A stretch of 64,000 nt of DNA from assembly GCA_028671895.1 (NCBI GenBank), contig JAPMAC010000231.1:13542001-13606000 (forward strand). Direction: 5' to 3'. The notes beneath the pieces are model-generated. The model had not been told where the DNA came from, did not search any database, and was given only the letters and a program-made list of their open reading frames with translations. Of the stretch, positions 34,851 to 47,200 are shown one piece after another. Every line of letters starts with the position of its first letter. The first letter of the stretch is position 1. Source of the DNA: Oenanthe sinensis. Lineage: Eukaryota; Streptophyta; Magnoliopsida; Apiales; Apiaceae. The position numbers and the translations under genes were made by a program.

Positions 34851-35004
34851 ACATAACTTGTGTAATAGGTACATCATAGGTCACGAGTGCAATGATGGAA
34901 CCTCATGAGCTAATGTTAGGTAACTCATAGGCCTTCCACTTAGTCAAAAACTTTGAAATCTAGGCATTTTCAACCCTCATGATGATAGGCCTACAACCAC
35001 TACG

Positions 35005-35019
35005 CCCCCCCCCCCCCCC
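35005..35019. repeat. poly-C run
   Basis: Fifteen consecutive C on the + strand, beside the GGGAGATTTATC duplication unit. Its length is prone to sequencing error. Confidence 0.9.
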
Positions 35020-35214
35020 AAGTTCTTCATGGGAGATTTATCTACGATGGGGAACTTAACCTTTATTTAAAGGGAGTAGAAAGATATTACATCACTTGTT
35101 GGGGAGGTGTACATGCACTACCCCTGAGTCTCTTAACTTGATTGAGGTCTACTGGTAGTACTTCTTTGTATGTTCAACATTTCATATTTATATTCATGTG
35201 CCAATATAAGTAGA

Positions 35215-35490
35215 GGTTCGTAAATCGTCGCTTGGGAACTTATTCTAGTTGGGAAGGTTTGTAAGTCAAAACTTGTAAACCTGTATACTCAAGGAGAGTT
35301 GTAAGCAAAAACTTGTAAACCTGAAGCTCAAAGAGGTTTATAAGCTGTAGCTATAAAACCTATTATTGTTGAGAAGGTTTGTAAGCTAAAGCCGTAAAAC
35401 ATATTTTGTAAAGGAAGTTCGTAAAATGGAATTTGTGAACCTGAAAAGTAAAGGAGGTCTGTAAACCATAGTTTGTAAAACTTGCTTCAA
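35215..35490. repeat. tandem array, ~40-bp unit
   Basis: About six to seven diverged units around GGTTTGTAAGCTAAAACTTG plus TAAACCTG. Confidence 0.8.
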
Positions 35491-35977
35491 AATTGGCTAC
35501 TTTTAAGATACCATCCTGAAAACAAATCACCTGCTACCCCCTAGTTCAGCTTGTCTAGAGTAGAAAAATTAACTTGTATTCATCAAGTGAAGGGTGTAAT
35601 AGCCTTCCTCCAAGACCCTTGAACTTTCTTGTATTTGGAAACCCTAGAGGATATGCGAACCTCGAACCTTCAGAGCATTTGGAGCCTCCAGAAGCATGTA
35701 AATGTAGAAATGTCAATGGGTTCACGATATTTTTTTGTGGATCTCAGGCAGGTCCACCACAACCTCGCCTAAGACTTACGAACCTAAGTGTAGTCCTTTG
35801 CATTTTGTGGACCAGAATCGTAGGCACTTTCATTCTTTCAAAATCTAATGCTTTCAAAATACCATCGTAGGCATGTAGTGTGCCCACTACCCCATAATTC
35901 TTAATGGGAGATTTATCTGCGATGGAGAACTTAATCTTTGTTAAAAATGGCTTGAAAGAAATTGCATCAATCGCTAG

Positions 35978-36983
35978 AGAGGTGTACATATGCTACCCCT
36001 TGATTCCTCAGGACAATTACCATTAAAGCATCAATATGTGATGGTGCACCCATCATTAAAAAAAATCTGAGTTGTTTCTCCCTTGATTCTCTTCGGGAGT
36101 CTTTCAGAGAATTGGTACACATTAGCAAGTGGATTGCCTTAGCTTTCTAAAAATATTTGTTCATTTAGATTCTGCTGAAACCCCATATATAAGGAGTTTC
36201 AATTATGGTCGATATGATCCCTTCCCGGCTACCTCCATTATCCTGCCCATCTACTTTAGCGGTATTGTCATCTTTGAATGTAGTTATAATATTTTTCTAG
36301 ATCTTTTCAATATGGTGGACATTGAGGCAACCTCTTCTATGGTGGGCATCTTCATTTACTAATGCTTTTTCATTAGCAACATTCATAGTGATGGGAGTGT
36401 CATGTCATCTCTACTTGAGGTTCTCGTTTTAGAGGTTACACCATTGAAGGTTCTCTTACCAAAACTCCATCTTCAGAGGTGTACATATGTTACCCCTTGA
36501 TTCCTCAGGATAACTGCCATTAAAGCATCGATATGTGATGGTGCACCCATTTGGCATCTTCTTCATTAAAAATAAATTTGAGTTTTTTCTCCCTTGATTC
36601 TCTTCGGAAGTCTTTCATAGAAGTGGTACACATTAGCAAGTGGATTGCCTTAGCTTTCTGAACATATTTGTTCATTTGGATTCTTCTGGAACCTCCTATA
36701 TGAGGAGTTCCAATTATGGTCTATATGCTCCCTTTCCGGGTACCTCCGTTAGCCTGCTCATCTACTTTAGCAATCTCGCAATCTTTGAATGTAATGATAA
36801 TATTTTTCCAGATCTTTTCAATATGGTGGACATTGAGGCAATCTCTTCAATGGTGGCCATTTTTCCTTACTGGTGCTTTCTAATTAGCAGCATTCATAGT
36901 GATAGAAGTGTCTTGTCATCCCTACTTGAGGTTCTCATTTCAGAGGTTACACCATTGAAGGTTCTCTTACCAGAACCCCTATA
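35978..36983 (-). repeat. ~0.5-kb tandem duplication with a Ty3-like fragment
   Basis: Copy 1 about 35978-36473, copy 2 about 36474-36983, both starting GAGGTGTACATATG and ending GGTTCTCTTACCA. On the minus strand copy 2 reads NEEDAKWVHH (36570-36600), recalling the motif before the protease of some Ty3/Tat polyproteins; copy 1 has lost about 13 bp there. Frames are broken in both copies. Confidence 0.85.
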
Positions 36984-37878
36984 TTTTGTGTTGCAGGAAC
37001 GGTTCTTTTTATACTTTCACCCTTGCATACCTCCATCTCCGTATTAAAATGACTAAGATACTCTATTGAATCAGTTGTTCCATAGATTTTGAGGTGTATT
37101 TCGTTATGTTGGGATGCTGACGTCTAGAAAAACATTTTGGACCATTTTACTTGTATAACTCCTTTTCATTTGACTTCGTAGTAAGGTATGTTTATCATAT
37201 AAGCTGGATCATGACCTCATAGGTGATGTATTCCCTTCATGGAATCTTATCATCTCATTTCATTTATAATTTTATCACAAATATTGATTGGAAACCTTTG
37301 TATAGAGTATACAAAATCTTAATAAGGTGCCCCTAAGCTTACGTGAGTTAGCTCGTTTTAAGAAACAAGAGATATTTTAAAGAGGATTATGTAAATGTTC
37401 TCAGTAGCTTAACATTTAAAATATGTTAGCCATCTTTTGAATCGTCCGTGAGCATCCCCTTATGAAGGTCAACTAACTATTTTTTAATCGGAAGGTTCAT
37501 ACCTTCATTGTCATTCATGCCCACTTATTTTCCTTTTTAAAAGCTGAAGTATGGTGTAAACTAAAGCTCTATTCCACAATTATATTGAGGGGACTCGAGT
37601 AGGCCTCCACTTTCTGATACACCTCTTTTTCCGTATTAAAACGAATAAATATACCGTGGGATCAGAGCTTTCGTCAAACTTGAGGTCGCTTGTCAGTATG
37701 TAGGACCTGGGAGAGGTATTTCCTTCACTATTTTAGTAAACGGTGGATGTTATAGCTAGTCATTACTGGGATTTTTTCTCTACCTGTATCTTATCAGACA
37801 CCTTTTTCAACTCCTCAATCTTAAACTAGCTGGCCTTTTCATCTATTATGAGCTCTTCATCCTTTTCAAGGTTCTAAT

Positions 37879-39372
37879 TGTTGGGATTCGGGAACATATA
37901 CGCAGCGGAATTACGCTAAATAATAATAAAAACGAATCCCAAACGTAGGATCCGTGTATAATTGACGGATGATTATAGAGAATCGGATGTGTACCTTATT
38001 AAAGCTTTCCTTATGATTATTATAGAGGTTCAGAAGCGATGAATCACAGCAGCCCTTCACAGAAATCTTCTCTCTATCGGTATCCACACGAACGTCGTAT
38101 CATCTAACGATCACCGGAGTTAGGTACTAGCCTATTTATGCCTCTTTGTCTCTCTCTTTCTCTAGCCTCTCAGAAACGTAGAGCTGCTAGGGTTTTATTA
38201 AAAATGAATTATCTCCACTATTACCCTAAACTATACATCTTTATGTATATATAGGGGAGAGAGGGACTTGGGCCAAAACCCTAATCTGATTGGACCTTTT
38301 AAAACCCATTCAGATTTTGGATTTATATTATTATTAAATCTGAATTCTAATATGTATATAATTAATCAAGTCAGTCTTAATTATTTGAATTAATAATAAT
38401 AACATTATTTAAATTCATAATTTAAATAACACTCCGTTTAAACGTTCTTTATGTGTGACCTTTTAGGTTATTATTACGTTGGCAATAATTTTATTTTCCA
38501 ATAATAAAATTATAAATAATGAGCGGCATCTAGTAATACATCATTGCTACCCAAGTAATAATAATAATTGATGATTCAATTAAACCTTTAGTGAATAATA
38601 TACAATGTAATATAATCTCTTTAACCTTATATTATAGATCAAACTCGACACATGTATTGTGTCATCATCTTCAACGTTTAATCCGGGTTTCCTTGATCAA
38701 TGAGTAGACTATTAATCAAATCAACATTTGAGCATGGCCATGCATTTTATAGTCTCACTTAATCAAGAGGCCAATAATATCACTCCTAAAATAGGAGGGT
38801 TAAATCCTATATCTATCATTCATATTTCTCATACGATTCATTGCATACCCAATGTCCACCTTTATCATTACCCGGTTAAAGGTAAATTTGAGTGTAATCA
38901 AAGTATATTAATTCTCGTATAGAAATATAACGATTTCAAGTCAAAGGATCATTACATCATTATCACAGTGAGAATTTCTTATGACACTTATTAACATGTA
39001 GATTCTCACAGTGGGTCTGTCCAGTGCCATGCATTGAGACATGCACTTATGTTCTTGACTTTAGTATCACCATACCTATGACCAATGAGATGTGGTCATC
39101 AGTCAACAAACATGCTAGTCTTATTGCATTATTATTGTCCTTAAATAATACTCGACTAGGGACTTTTAGGAATATAATACTATTCATATAATCTAATTTT
39201 TAAGTCACATACTTAAAGATATAATTCGCATTAATATTCCAAGGACATTTATTATGCTTTCAATTTATAACGTAGTAAATAAAGACATAATAAATATTAA
39301 TTAAATAATCAAGTAAACATAATCCTTAATTGTTTATCATAAAGTATTGTCTCTAGGACACCAACACTAACA
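37879..39372 (-). mobile_element. Copia-F 3' LTR
   Basis: 1494 bp, TGTTGGGATTC to ACTAACA. Minus-strand TATATATA near 38243-38255. Contains the GAGCGGCATCTAGTAATAC block near 38520. Confidence 0.94.
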
Positions 39373-39382
39373 ATCTCCCACT
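39373..39382 (-). promoter_or_regulatory. Copia-F polypurine tract
   Basis: Element-sense AGTGGGAGAT directly adjoins the 3' LTR, the plus-strand primer site of copia elements. Confidence 0.85.
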
Positions 39383-39392
39383 TGTACTTGAG

Positions 39393-39857
39393 CTAATCTC
39401 TCATGTATCTAATACCCATGAAACTAGTATGACCTTCGTGCTTCTGCTGTGACAAAGCCTTGGTCAGTGGATCTGCAATGTTCTCATTTGTATGCACTTT
39501 ACATATATGTATATCCCCTCGATTATTAATCTCTAGAAGAAGATGATATCGTCTGAGTATATGCTTTGTTCGGGAATGAGAAATTGGTTCCTTAGCCTGT
39601 GAAATAGATCTGTTATTATCGAAGTATAAATCTATCGGATCTGCGATCGAAAGAACCACACCAAGACCTGCAATAAAATTCCGAATTCAGACAACCTCCT
39701 TGGCTACTTCACAGGTAGCAATATACTCAGCCTCCATTGTAGAATCGGCAACCGTCTCTTGCTTTGAACTTTTCCAGCTTACAACACCTCCATTTAGACA
39801 AAATACAAAACTAGACTGAGAGATCGAATCATCCTTGTCTGTTTGGAAACTTGCATC
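39393..39857 (-). pseudogene. pol: Copia-F RNase H, C-terminal part
   Basis: C-terminal end of pol beyond the Copia-C insertion, with ADSTMEAEYIA, YFDNNRSISQAKEPISHSRT and ADPLTKALSQ. Stops near 39696 and at 39393. The conserved Asp of the usual Cys-Asn/Asp-Asn-Ser motif is present (FDN). Confidence 0.88.
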
Positions 39858-41649
39858 TGAAAGGCATATGACAAGGCCTATTTGTAATAAGTAGATGATA
39901 ACTCAACTCGAGTAAAAAATTAAGTAAGTAATAAATAATGAGGAAGGAATCAAGTCAAAGAATGTCAACTAGACACAAAGAATCCTAATATCAGAAGTGT
40001 TCTAATGAAACTGCTACTCTACACCGGAAGAAGTTCATTAATATGTTCAAGCGTCGGCGAAAAATAAAGGAGTAGTATTTCAGAAGAGTTCAGAAGATAC
40101 AGAAGATTTCAAGTGCCTACTACAAAGAGATTCCAAGATAAGAAATAATGAAGACAAAGCTAGAGGACAAGACAAGACACAAAGACCACTACAGCAAAAA
40201 TGAGAATCAACATTGTAGTTAGTCATCCGTGAACCAGACCAGTGCACAGGGTGTTAACAATATCAGTGAAGATTCGTCATCAAAAAGTTCAAGTGGTTAG
40301 AAAGGTTATTGTTGAAGAACAGAAGAGTTTTATCTACCTCAACAATAGTCAAGCCTTTAATTTAATTCTCTATTAATTAATTCAATTAATTAGTTAATTT
40401 AATTAAAAAATTAATTCACTCAGAATTAATTTATTTCTTAAATTAATTAAAGGATCAATTAATTTAGAATTATTTTAGAATGACAGAAGAAAGAAGCTGG
40501 AAGCTCAAAGGGATACAGAAACAGCTAAACAGGCCTGACGGTACAGGCTTTAAGACAAGACGGAAAAAGTATTGACACGGAAGAAATGCAGAGTCATATA
40601 TTCTTAAAAGTGGAACCCCGGTTGGAATTGATTTATCATTTCCAAGTCAAAAGAAGTTCGGTTCCAGACGATCAGTAGACCGCAGCTTAGAGCGTAAGGA
40701 TTTATTTAATTAATAAATATTTTATTTATTTAGTAAATTATATTTATAAATATCTAAATAATATTAGATATTTTTTTTTATAATTTCTGAATTAAATTTA
40801 TTATTTATTAATCAAAGAACATAAGTTGTGCGGGTCGAAAAACATTTCTACGGAGCTAGCCCTAATAAGGACAAAATAGGCCCCAGTTTCTTTCAATTTG
40901 TTAGCAGGTCACCAGTGATTTTGTGTGGCCAACCGGTGCTTGACACGTGTCTTAAACAAATCAAAAAGAAAAGAACATGGCAGGTTATAACAAGTCATAC
41001 CGAGCTTCAATCCATTGAGTCATATCGAAGGGATTATATAATAAGTCATGCTGATTTTATTTTAGTTAATTAAGTCATTCTGGTTTATTTAATTAAAAGA
41101 AAAATCCAGTATGACTTATAACAAGTCATACCGAATTTCTGATGAGTCATACCGGATTCTAAATGAGTCATACTGAATTTCTGAAGAGTCATACCGACAT
41201 AAATAAGCCATGCCCAGCCTTTTTGTGAGTCATACAAGTGTTAAATCAATTAGGAAAAAGGTCATATTGGGATGAGTCATGCTAGCTTTCAACCTCTATA
41301 AATATGAGGAGTTGTCTTCATTTTTCAGTGTTCAGAAAAAACAGCTCAAATTCAGTAATTTGTCTGCATTGTAATATTCACAGATTTCTGTGCTGAGTTT
41401 GGAATATAATTGTTAAACACGAACAGTTCATGTCAAATTTGTTCTAGATCATTTTATCAATTATATAACAGTTTTCTACTTATTAATTTTCTAATACTTT
41501 TCAAGTTAAAATTATATCTTCTACTTGAACAGTATTTCATTTCAATTAATATTTCGTGTGAATTTAAAATAATATTTTTAAATCCAATATTCCGCGATAA
41601 TTAATAGATATTGTATTCAACCCCCCTTCTACAATATCAGGGACCAACA
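39858..41649 (+). mobile_element. Copia-C 5' LTR
   Basis: TGAAAGGCATATG to GGGACCAACA. U3 carries a phased GAGTCATACCGA array (about 40996-41280) ending ~17 bp before TATAAAT at 41297-41303. The 64-codon open frame at 41410-41604 recurs in the other LTR and is U5 sequence, not a gene. Confidence 0.95.
40996..41303 (+). promoter_or_regulatory. Copia-C U3 motif array and TATA box
   Basis: About twelve copies of GAGTCATACCGA or near variants at mostly 20-30 bp steps, then CTCTATAAATATGAGG. The same layout occurs in the 3' LTR with TATAAAT at 50962-50968. Confidence 0.75.
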
Positions 41650-41650
41650 A

Positions 41651-41664
41651 TTGGCATCAGAGCT
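41651..41664 (+). promoter_or_regulatory. Copia-C primer-binding site
   Basis: TTGGCATCAGAGCT one base after the LTR end; the usual TTGGTATCAGAGC with one T-to-C change. Confidence 0.85.
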
Positions 41665-41857
41665 GGTTGATATTTTTCATATCAGATCCAAATCAAATTC
41701 TGCGAACTCATACAGATCTCAAAAATTATTTTAAATACGAAATAATTTTTTATTCGAAATAATTTTTTTTCCGAAAAATTATTTTTGATCAAAAATTATT
41801 TTAAGTCAAAAATTAAAATATTTTTTTGAAACACTTAATTTTTAATCTTATTTAAAG

Positions 41858-44289
41858 ATGAGTACTCAAAGAGTCAGTAGCATTAAAATTCCACAATTTG
41901 ATAAAGACAATTATAATCTGTGGAAGAGAAAGATGACCTTGTTTCTTCGAGCTGCAAATCCTAAGTACAAGGATATTTTAAAAACTGGTGTTGTTGTTCC
42001 AATAAATATCTTTCCTGAGCATATGGAAGATGGTGTACTCATTCCGCACTGACAATTTGAAAAAGATATTTCTGAGTACACTGAGACAGAAAAGGAACTG
42101 GATACATTGGACACCAATCTACAGTTAATTTAGTGGAATCTCTTAATCCCGGAATGTACAATCATGTTGTTAATTATAAAAATGCTAAACACATCTGGGA
42201 AACGATAGAGATACTAAATGAAGGAACAGAAGAAGTAAGGGAGAACAGATTGGAAATCTTAACGTCTCAATATGAGCATTTTAGATCAAATCTTGGAGAA
42301 AGTATCTCTGAAGTTTTTGAGAGATACAACAAGCTAATAAATGATCTAAATCTCAATGGCAAACAATATACGAAGAAGGAGATCAGTAGGAAGTTTTTGC
42401 TGACAATGCCAGTACACCTAGAGCATAGCATAACAGCCATCAGAGAGTCAAGGGACATGAATGAAATTTCTTTGGAAAGACTTTATGGCATTCTGAAAAC
42501 CTATGAGCTAGAGCAGATTCAACAGAAAGAAATATATGGTACAGGCAAGGTGGTCAGCAAGTCTACAGCTCTTGTAGCAGAAGAACCAGAGTACAGAAAA
42601 GCTAAGACTGAATCTTCTTCAGTCAACATCATTGATCAGGATATTGTTGCAGAAGTTGGTGCAACTCTAGTGAATTCAACTGATAGTGAATTCTACTCAA
42701 TGGAAGAACTTGATCAACTTAAGGATTAATCTCTGGCTCTGATTGCTAGAAAATTTGGAAATACAAGATTCAGGAGGAACCCTACTTTCAAATTCAAGCC
42801 TATGGCAAACAGATTTCAGACAGGTGGTTCTTCTAGCTCATCCAACACAAAAGGTGGATACAAGACAGGGATGGTAGACAGAAGCAAGATCTGTTGCTTC
42901 AACTACAATGAAATGGGACACTTTGCTACTGATTGTAGAAAGCCCAAGCAGGAAAGAAAGAAGGATTCATATGACGAGCTCAAACAGAAATATGACGTTC
43001 TACTGAAGAAGCATCAGGGAAAATCATACTTAGCAGCAGGAAAAAGTTGGGATGATTCCGACAATGATGAAGAAGATCAAATGGGAAATCTGGCTCTAAT
43101 GGCCTCTTCTTCTGAAGGATCACAATCTCCACCTCGACAAGGAATTGAGGTAAACCCTAGCTGTCTTAAAATGTTTAAATTGCTAGGTGAGAATTTAATT
43201 GATGCTAGAGATCGAATAAAAGTTTTAATTCTCGAAAACAAAGTTTTATCAGAAGAGAATTTTGAACTGAAAAAGCTGAAACTTATAAATGTTAAATTAA
43301 CTGAAGATGTTGCATTTCAAGTTAATAGAGTCAACTGCTATGTTGAGATTGAAGCTTTTTTAAAGAATAAAATTGAAGAAGAAAAGCAAAGGTGTCTAGC
43401 TTATAAAAATTCCTCTTATATTGTAAAGAACCTAGTTGACCAACAGGAAATAAACCGAAAATTTGGAATAGGTTTCGAGTACAATAAATCTGTAGGAAAG
43501 CCAAGCAACATTACCCGGTTCAAGCAAAGCGCTGAAGAAAGGGGTATTCCTCATGTTGTTAAGGACGCACGTAAACCTCTTTTCATAACACCTGTAGCAG
43601 AACCAATCCTTGAGAGCTCTATAATGATTGCCTATGAAATAAATTTAGAGGATCTTGAGGAAGAGAAGAAAAGAGAGGAACGAGCTAGGGACATAAAAGG
43701 AGTAAATGTCCAAGAAGAGATAATTGCGCCCAAGACACCAGTGAAAGTTGTGGGAACTTCTGATTCCCCCAGACCTGGTATAGGTGTAAAAGACTTAAAG
43801 AATAAAATGAACAGACCTAACACGTTTGTTAACAGTAGGAACAGTAACAATAAATTTCATTCTACTGAGAACTTCAAATCTGCTGATAAAATTGAGGTAG
43901 AATCTGTTAAGCCACCTACTGTATTGAATAACATGCCTACTATTGATGCTTTCCATAAACCTTGTGGTGTTTTAAATTGTATGTTATGTGCTTTTAATGC
44001 TATGACTGCTTACTTTAAATGCATGATAGCTAAGAAAGATAACATGACACCTAGAAAATGCATCAATAATAAATTTGCTAAATCCAAGACTGCGACTCCT
44101 TCACCTGAGAAGAAGGAATCATATACTCCTAAGTCTAAACAAAAAGTTGTTAAGACTGTTTATAGGAAAGTAAGTACAGTCAAGGAGGATGCGGCTGTTG
44201 TTCGAAAAGGATCTGTTGTCAAAGCTGACAAAGGTCAATTCTTTAAGTATGCCGGGCCCAATCAATTTTGGGCTCCGAAGACGAATTAA
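41858..44289 (+). pseudogene. gag: Copia-C gag, three lesions and a broken zinc knuckle
   Basis: ATG at 41858. TGA at 42050-42052, a frame change near 42126, then an open frame to TAA at 42727-42729, after which the same frame runs on to the natural end at 44289. The zinc knuckle reads CFNYNEMGHFATDC (near 42895-42936), so the second Cys is Tyr and zinc binding should be lost. A long charged central region is probably helical. A Cys-rich patch (PCGVLNCMLC) sits where Copia-A has its extra knuckles. It ends FWAPKTN. Cannot make a full Gag. Confidence 0.93.
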
Positions 44290-44298
44290 TCCGTTTGA

Positions 44299-47200
44299 TA
44301 TGTGCAGGGAGTTAAACAGGAAAACCGGGTTGTATGGATCTTAGACAGCGGATCGTCAAGGCATATGACCGGAGATAGAGCCCTGCTATCAGATGTAGTT
44401 GAAAGAGATGGCTCAATCGTCACCTTTGGAGATAACAGCAAAGGATTGACTACGGGATATGGCAAGTTAAATACTAGGAATGTTATCATTGAAAACGTCT
44501 CTTTAGTGGAAGGACTTAAGCACAATCTACTCAGCGTTAGTCAATTTTGTGATAAAGGGTACAAAATAAACTTTATCAAGGAGAAATGCTTAATAGCTCA
44601 TTCTAAAGATGACAGACTAGCCTTGCGTGGAGTAAGGAAAGGAAATTTGTACGTAGCTGATTTCAACTCGGGAACTGAAGTTGAAGCAAACTGTTTTTAT
44701 TCAAAAGCTTCAACAGAAGAAAGTTGGCTATGGCACAAGAAGCTCTCACACCTGAATTTCAAAACAATGAACTCTCTAGTCAAGAGGGATTTGGTGAGAG
44801 GACTGCCTCCGATGGAATTTACACAAGAAGGATTGTGTGAGGCATGTCAGAAAGGGAAGTCAAAAAGAGCAACTCACAAAGGCACAGACACTACAAATAT
44901 TACTGAACCACTGCAGCTGCTTCATATGGATTTATTTGGTCCAGTAAATATCATGTCTATGTCAAGGAAGAATTATGCCTTAGTGATTGTAGATGACTTC
45001 ACAAAGTACACGTGGGTTTTATTCTTGAACTCTAAGGATGAAACTCCACAGTTGGTGATTGATCATGTAAAGTTGATTGAGTTAGATTCAAAGCTACCTG
45101 TCCGGGCAATCAGATCAGATAATGGAACAGAATTCAAGAATGAAATTCTGAATAGCTTCTGCTCAGACAAAGGGATAACAAGACAATTCTCAGGGCCAAG
45201 AACTCCGCAACAGAATGGAGTAGTAGAAAGGAAGAATCGAACCTTGATTGAAGCTGCAAGAACAATGTTAAGTGAATCAAGGTTGCCTATCTACTTCTGG
45301 GCTGAAGTAGTGAACACGGCTTGTTATACCCAGAATCGAACCTTAATCAACAAGGATCATATGAAAACACCCTACGAATTAATGGCTGGCAAGAAACCAA
45401 CACTCAAATACCTTCATGTATTTGGAGCCAAATATTTTATGCTAAAAGATGGAGATGAACATCGTGGCAAATTTGAGGCCAAGGCACATGAAGCAATTTT
45501 TGTCGGCTACTCGAAAAGAGCATATAGGGTGTACATAATTGATCAGCACCAAGTAAAAGAAAGTGTCAACGTATCATTTGACGACACTAAACTCCCAAGC
45601 ATCCAAAATGAAGATCTTTCTAAGTCATTAAAATTTGACAATCATCCAGACTCAGATTCGGATAATGAAGAAGAGCCTGAGGTTGCAGCAGGAAATGATG
45701 ATGACAACAATGATGGTAATGATCCAGGTAATAGTGGTGGAAACAATGGAAACACTGGAGATACTACTAATACCAGTGGTGGATCAATAAGTCAACCTGG
45801 CAGCAACTCAGGGGGAGATGAAGGATCAACTGGCACAACACAACATCACAATGAATATAGAGGCGAATCATCAAGATCAAACCTACCAAGGGAAAGGATA
45901 TGGAGCAAAGATCATCCCTTTGAATTGATCATAGGTGATCTAAATGTTGGTGTTAGAACTAGAAGTGCAACTTCAAATGAATGTTTATTTTTGGTTTTTC
46001 TATTTCAAGAAGAACCAAAGAAAATTGAAGATGCTCTAACTGATCCAGATTGGGTTCTTTCCATGCAAGAAGAACTCAATCAGTTCAAAAGGCAAGAAGT
46101 ATGGACACTGGTACCCAGGCCTAAAGATAGATCTGTTATTGGCACGAAATGGGTATACAGGAACAAGTTAAACGGTGATGGCATTGTTACAAGGAACAAG
46201 GCCAGGCTGGTTGCAAAGGGTTACTCCCAGGAAGAGGGAATTGATTATGATGAGACCTACGCACCAGTTGCAAGACTTGAAGCCATTAGAATATTTCTGG
46301 CATTCGCAGCACATTCCAATTTTAAAGTCTATCAAATGGATGTGAAGAGTGCTTTTCTGAATGGAAAGTTAGAAGATGAAGTATATGTGGAACAGCCTCC
46401 TGGCTTTGAAAATCCAGAGTTTGCTGATTTTGTGTATTTTCTATTCAAAGCTCTCTATGGACTCAAGCAAGCACCGAGGACATGGTATGACACTCTCTCT
46501 CAATTTTTACTTGAAAACAGTTTTACTAGAGGTGTCATAGATAAAACTCTCTTTTATAAAATCCATGATAAAGATATGATATTTGTTCAAGTTTATGTAG
46601 ACGATATTATATTTGGTTCTACTAATGAAAACTTGTGCAAAAGATTTGCTAAGTTAATGCAGAGCAGGTATGAAATGAGCATGATGGGTGAGCTGTCAAT
46701 CTTCCTAGGATTGCAAGTAAAGCAAAAGGAAGAAGGGATTTTTATTAGCCAATCAAAGTACGTAAGGGATCTTCTGAGAAAATACAGTCTAGAAGATTCT
46801 TCACCGGCAAAAACCCCTATGCCAACAGCCACAAAGCTTGACAAAGATGAAACTGGTAAGAAAGTTGACATCACAAGCTACAGAGGTATGATAGGCTCAT
46901 TATTATATCTAACTGCTAGTAGACCCGATATAATGTTTGCAACATGCTTATGTGCAAGGTTTCAATCTGATCCTAGAGAATCTCATCTTATAGCTGTTAA
47001 AAGAATTTTTAGATATCTGAAGGGTACACCGAATCTTGGAATTTGGTACCCTAAAGGTACAGGTTTTGAACTAATAGGCTATACAGATTTAGATTATGCA
47101 GGATGCAGGATGGACAGGAAAAGTACTTCAGGAAGCTGTCAGTTTCTAGGACAACGGTTGATCTCCTGGTACAGCAAGAAACAGCACTCAGTATCTACCT

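Larger units (their letters stand above)
31993..37873 (-). other. Element H 3' internal region, repeat-rich, non-coding
   Basis: No credible ORF. It carries a series of unrelated tandem arrays (listed separately) separated by short unique sequence. 34996-35140 and 35878-36010 are related copies (GGGAGATTTATCT.CGATGG...GAGGTGTACAT), so the region also contains dispersed internal duplications. 37000-37873 shows no recognisable feature. Confidence 0.6.

Noticed and set aside
36129..37047. Two related plus-strand frames of 77 and 135 codons starting MDCLSFL
   Set aside because: They resemble each other only because of the 0.5-kb tandem duplication; the minus strand carries the Ty3-like trace.
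41410..41604. 64-codon frame found again at 51075-51269
   Set aside because: Identical because it lies in both LTRs of Copia-C; U5 sequence with no coding features.
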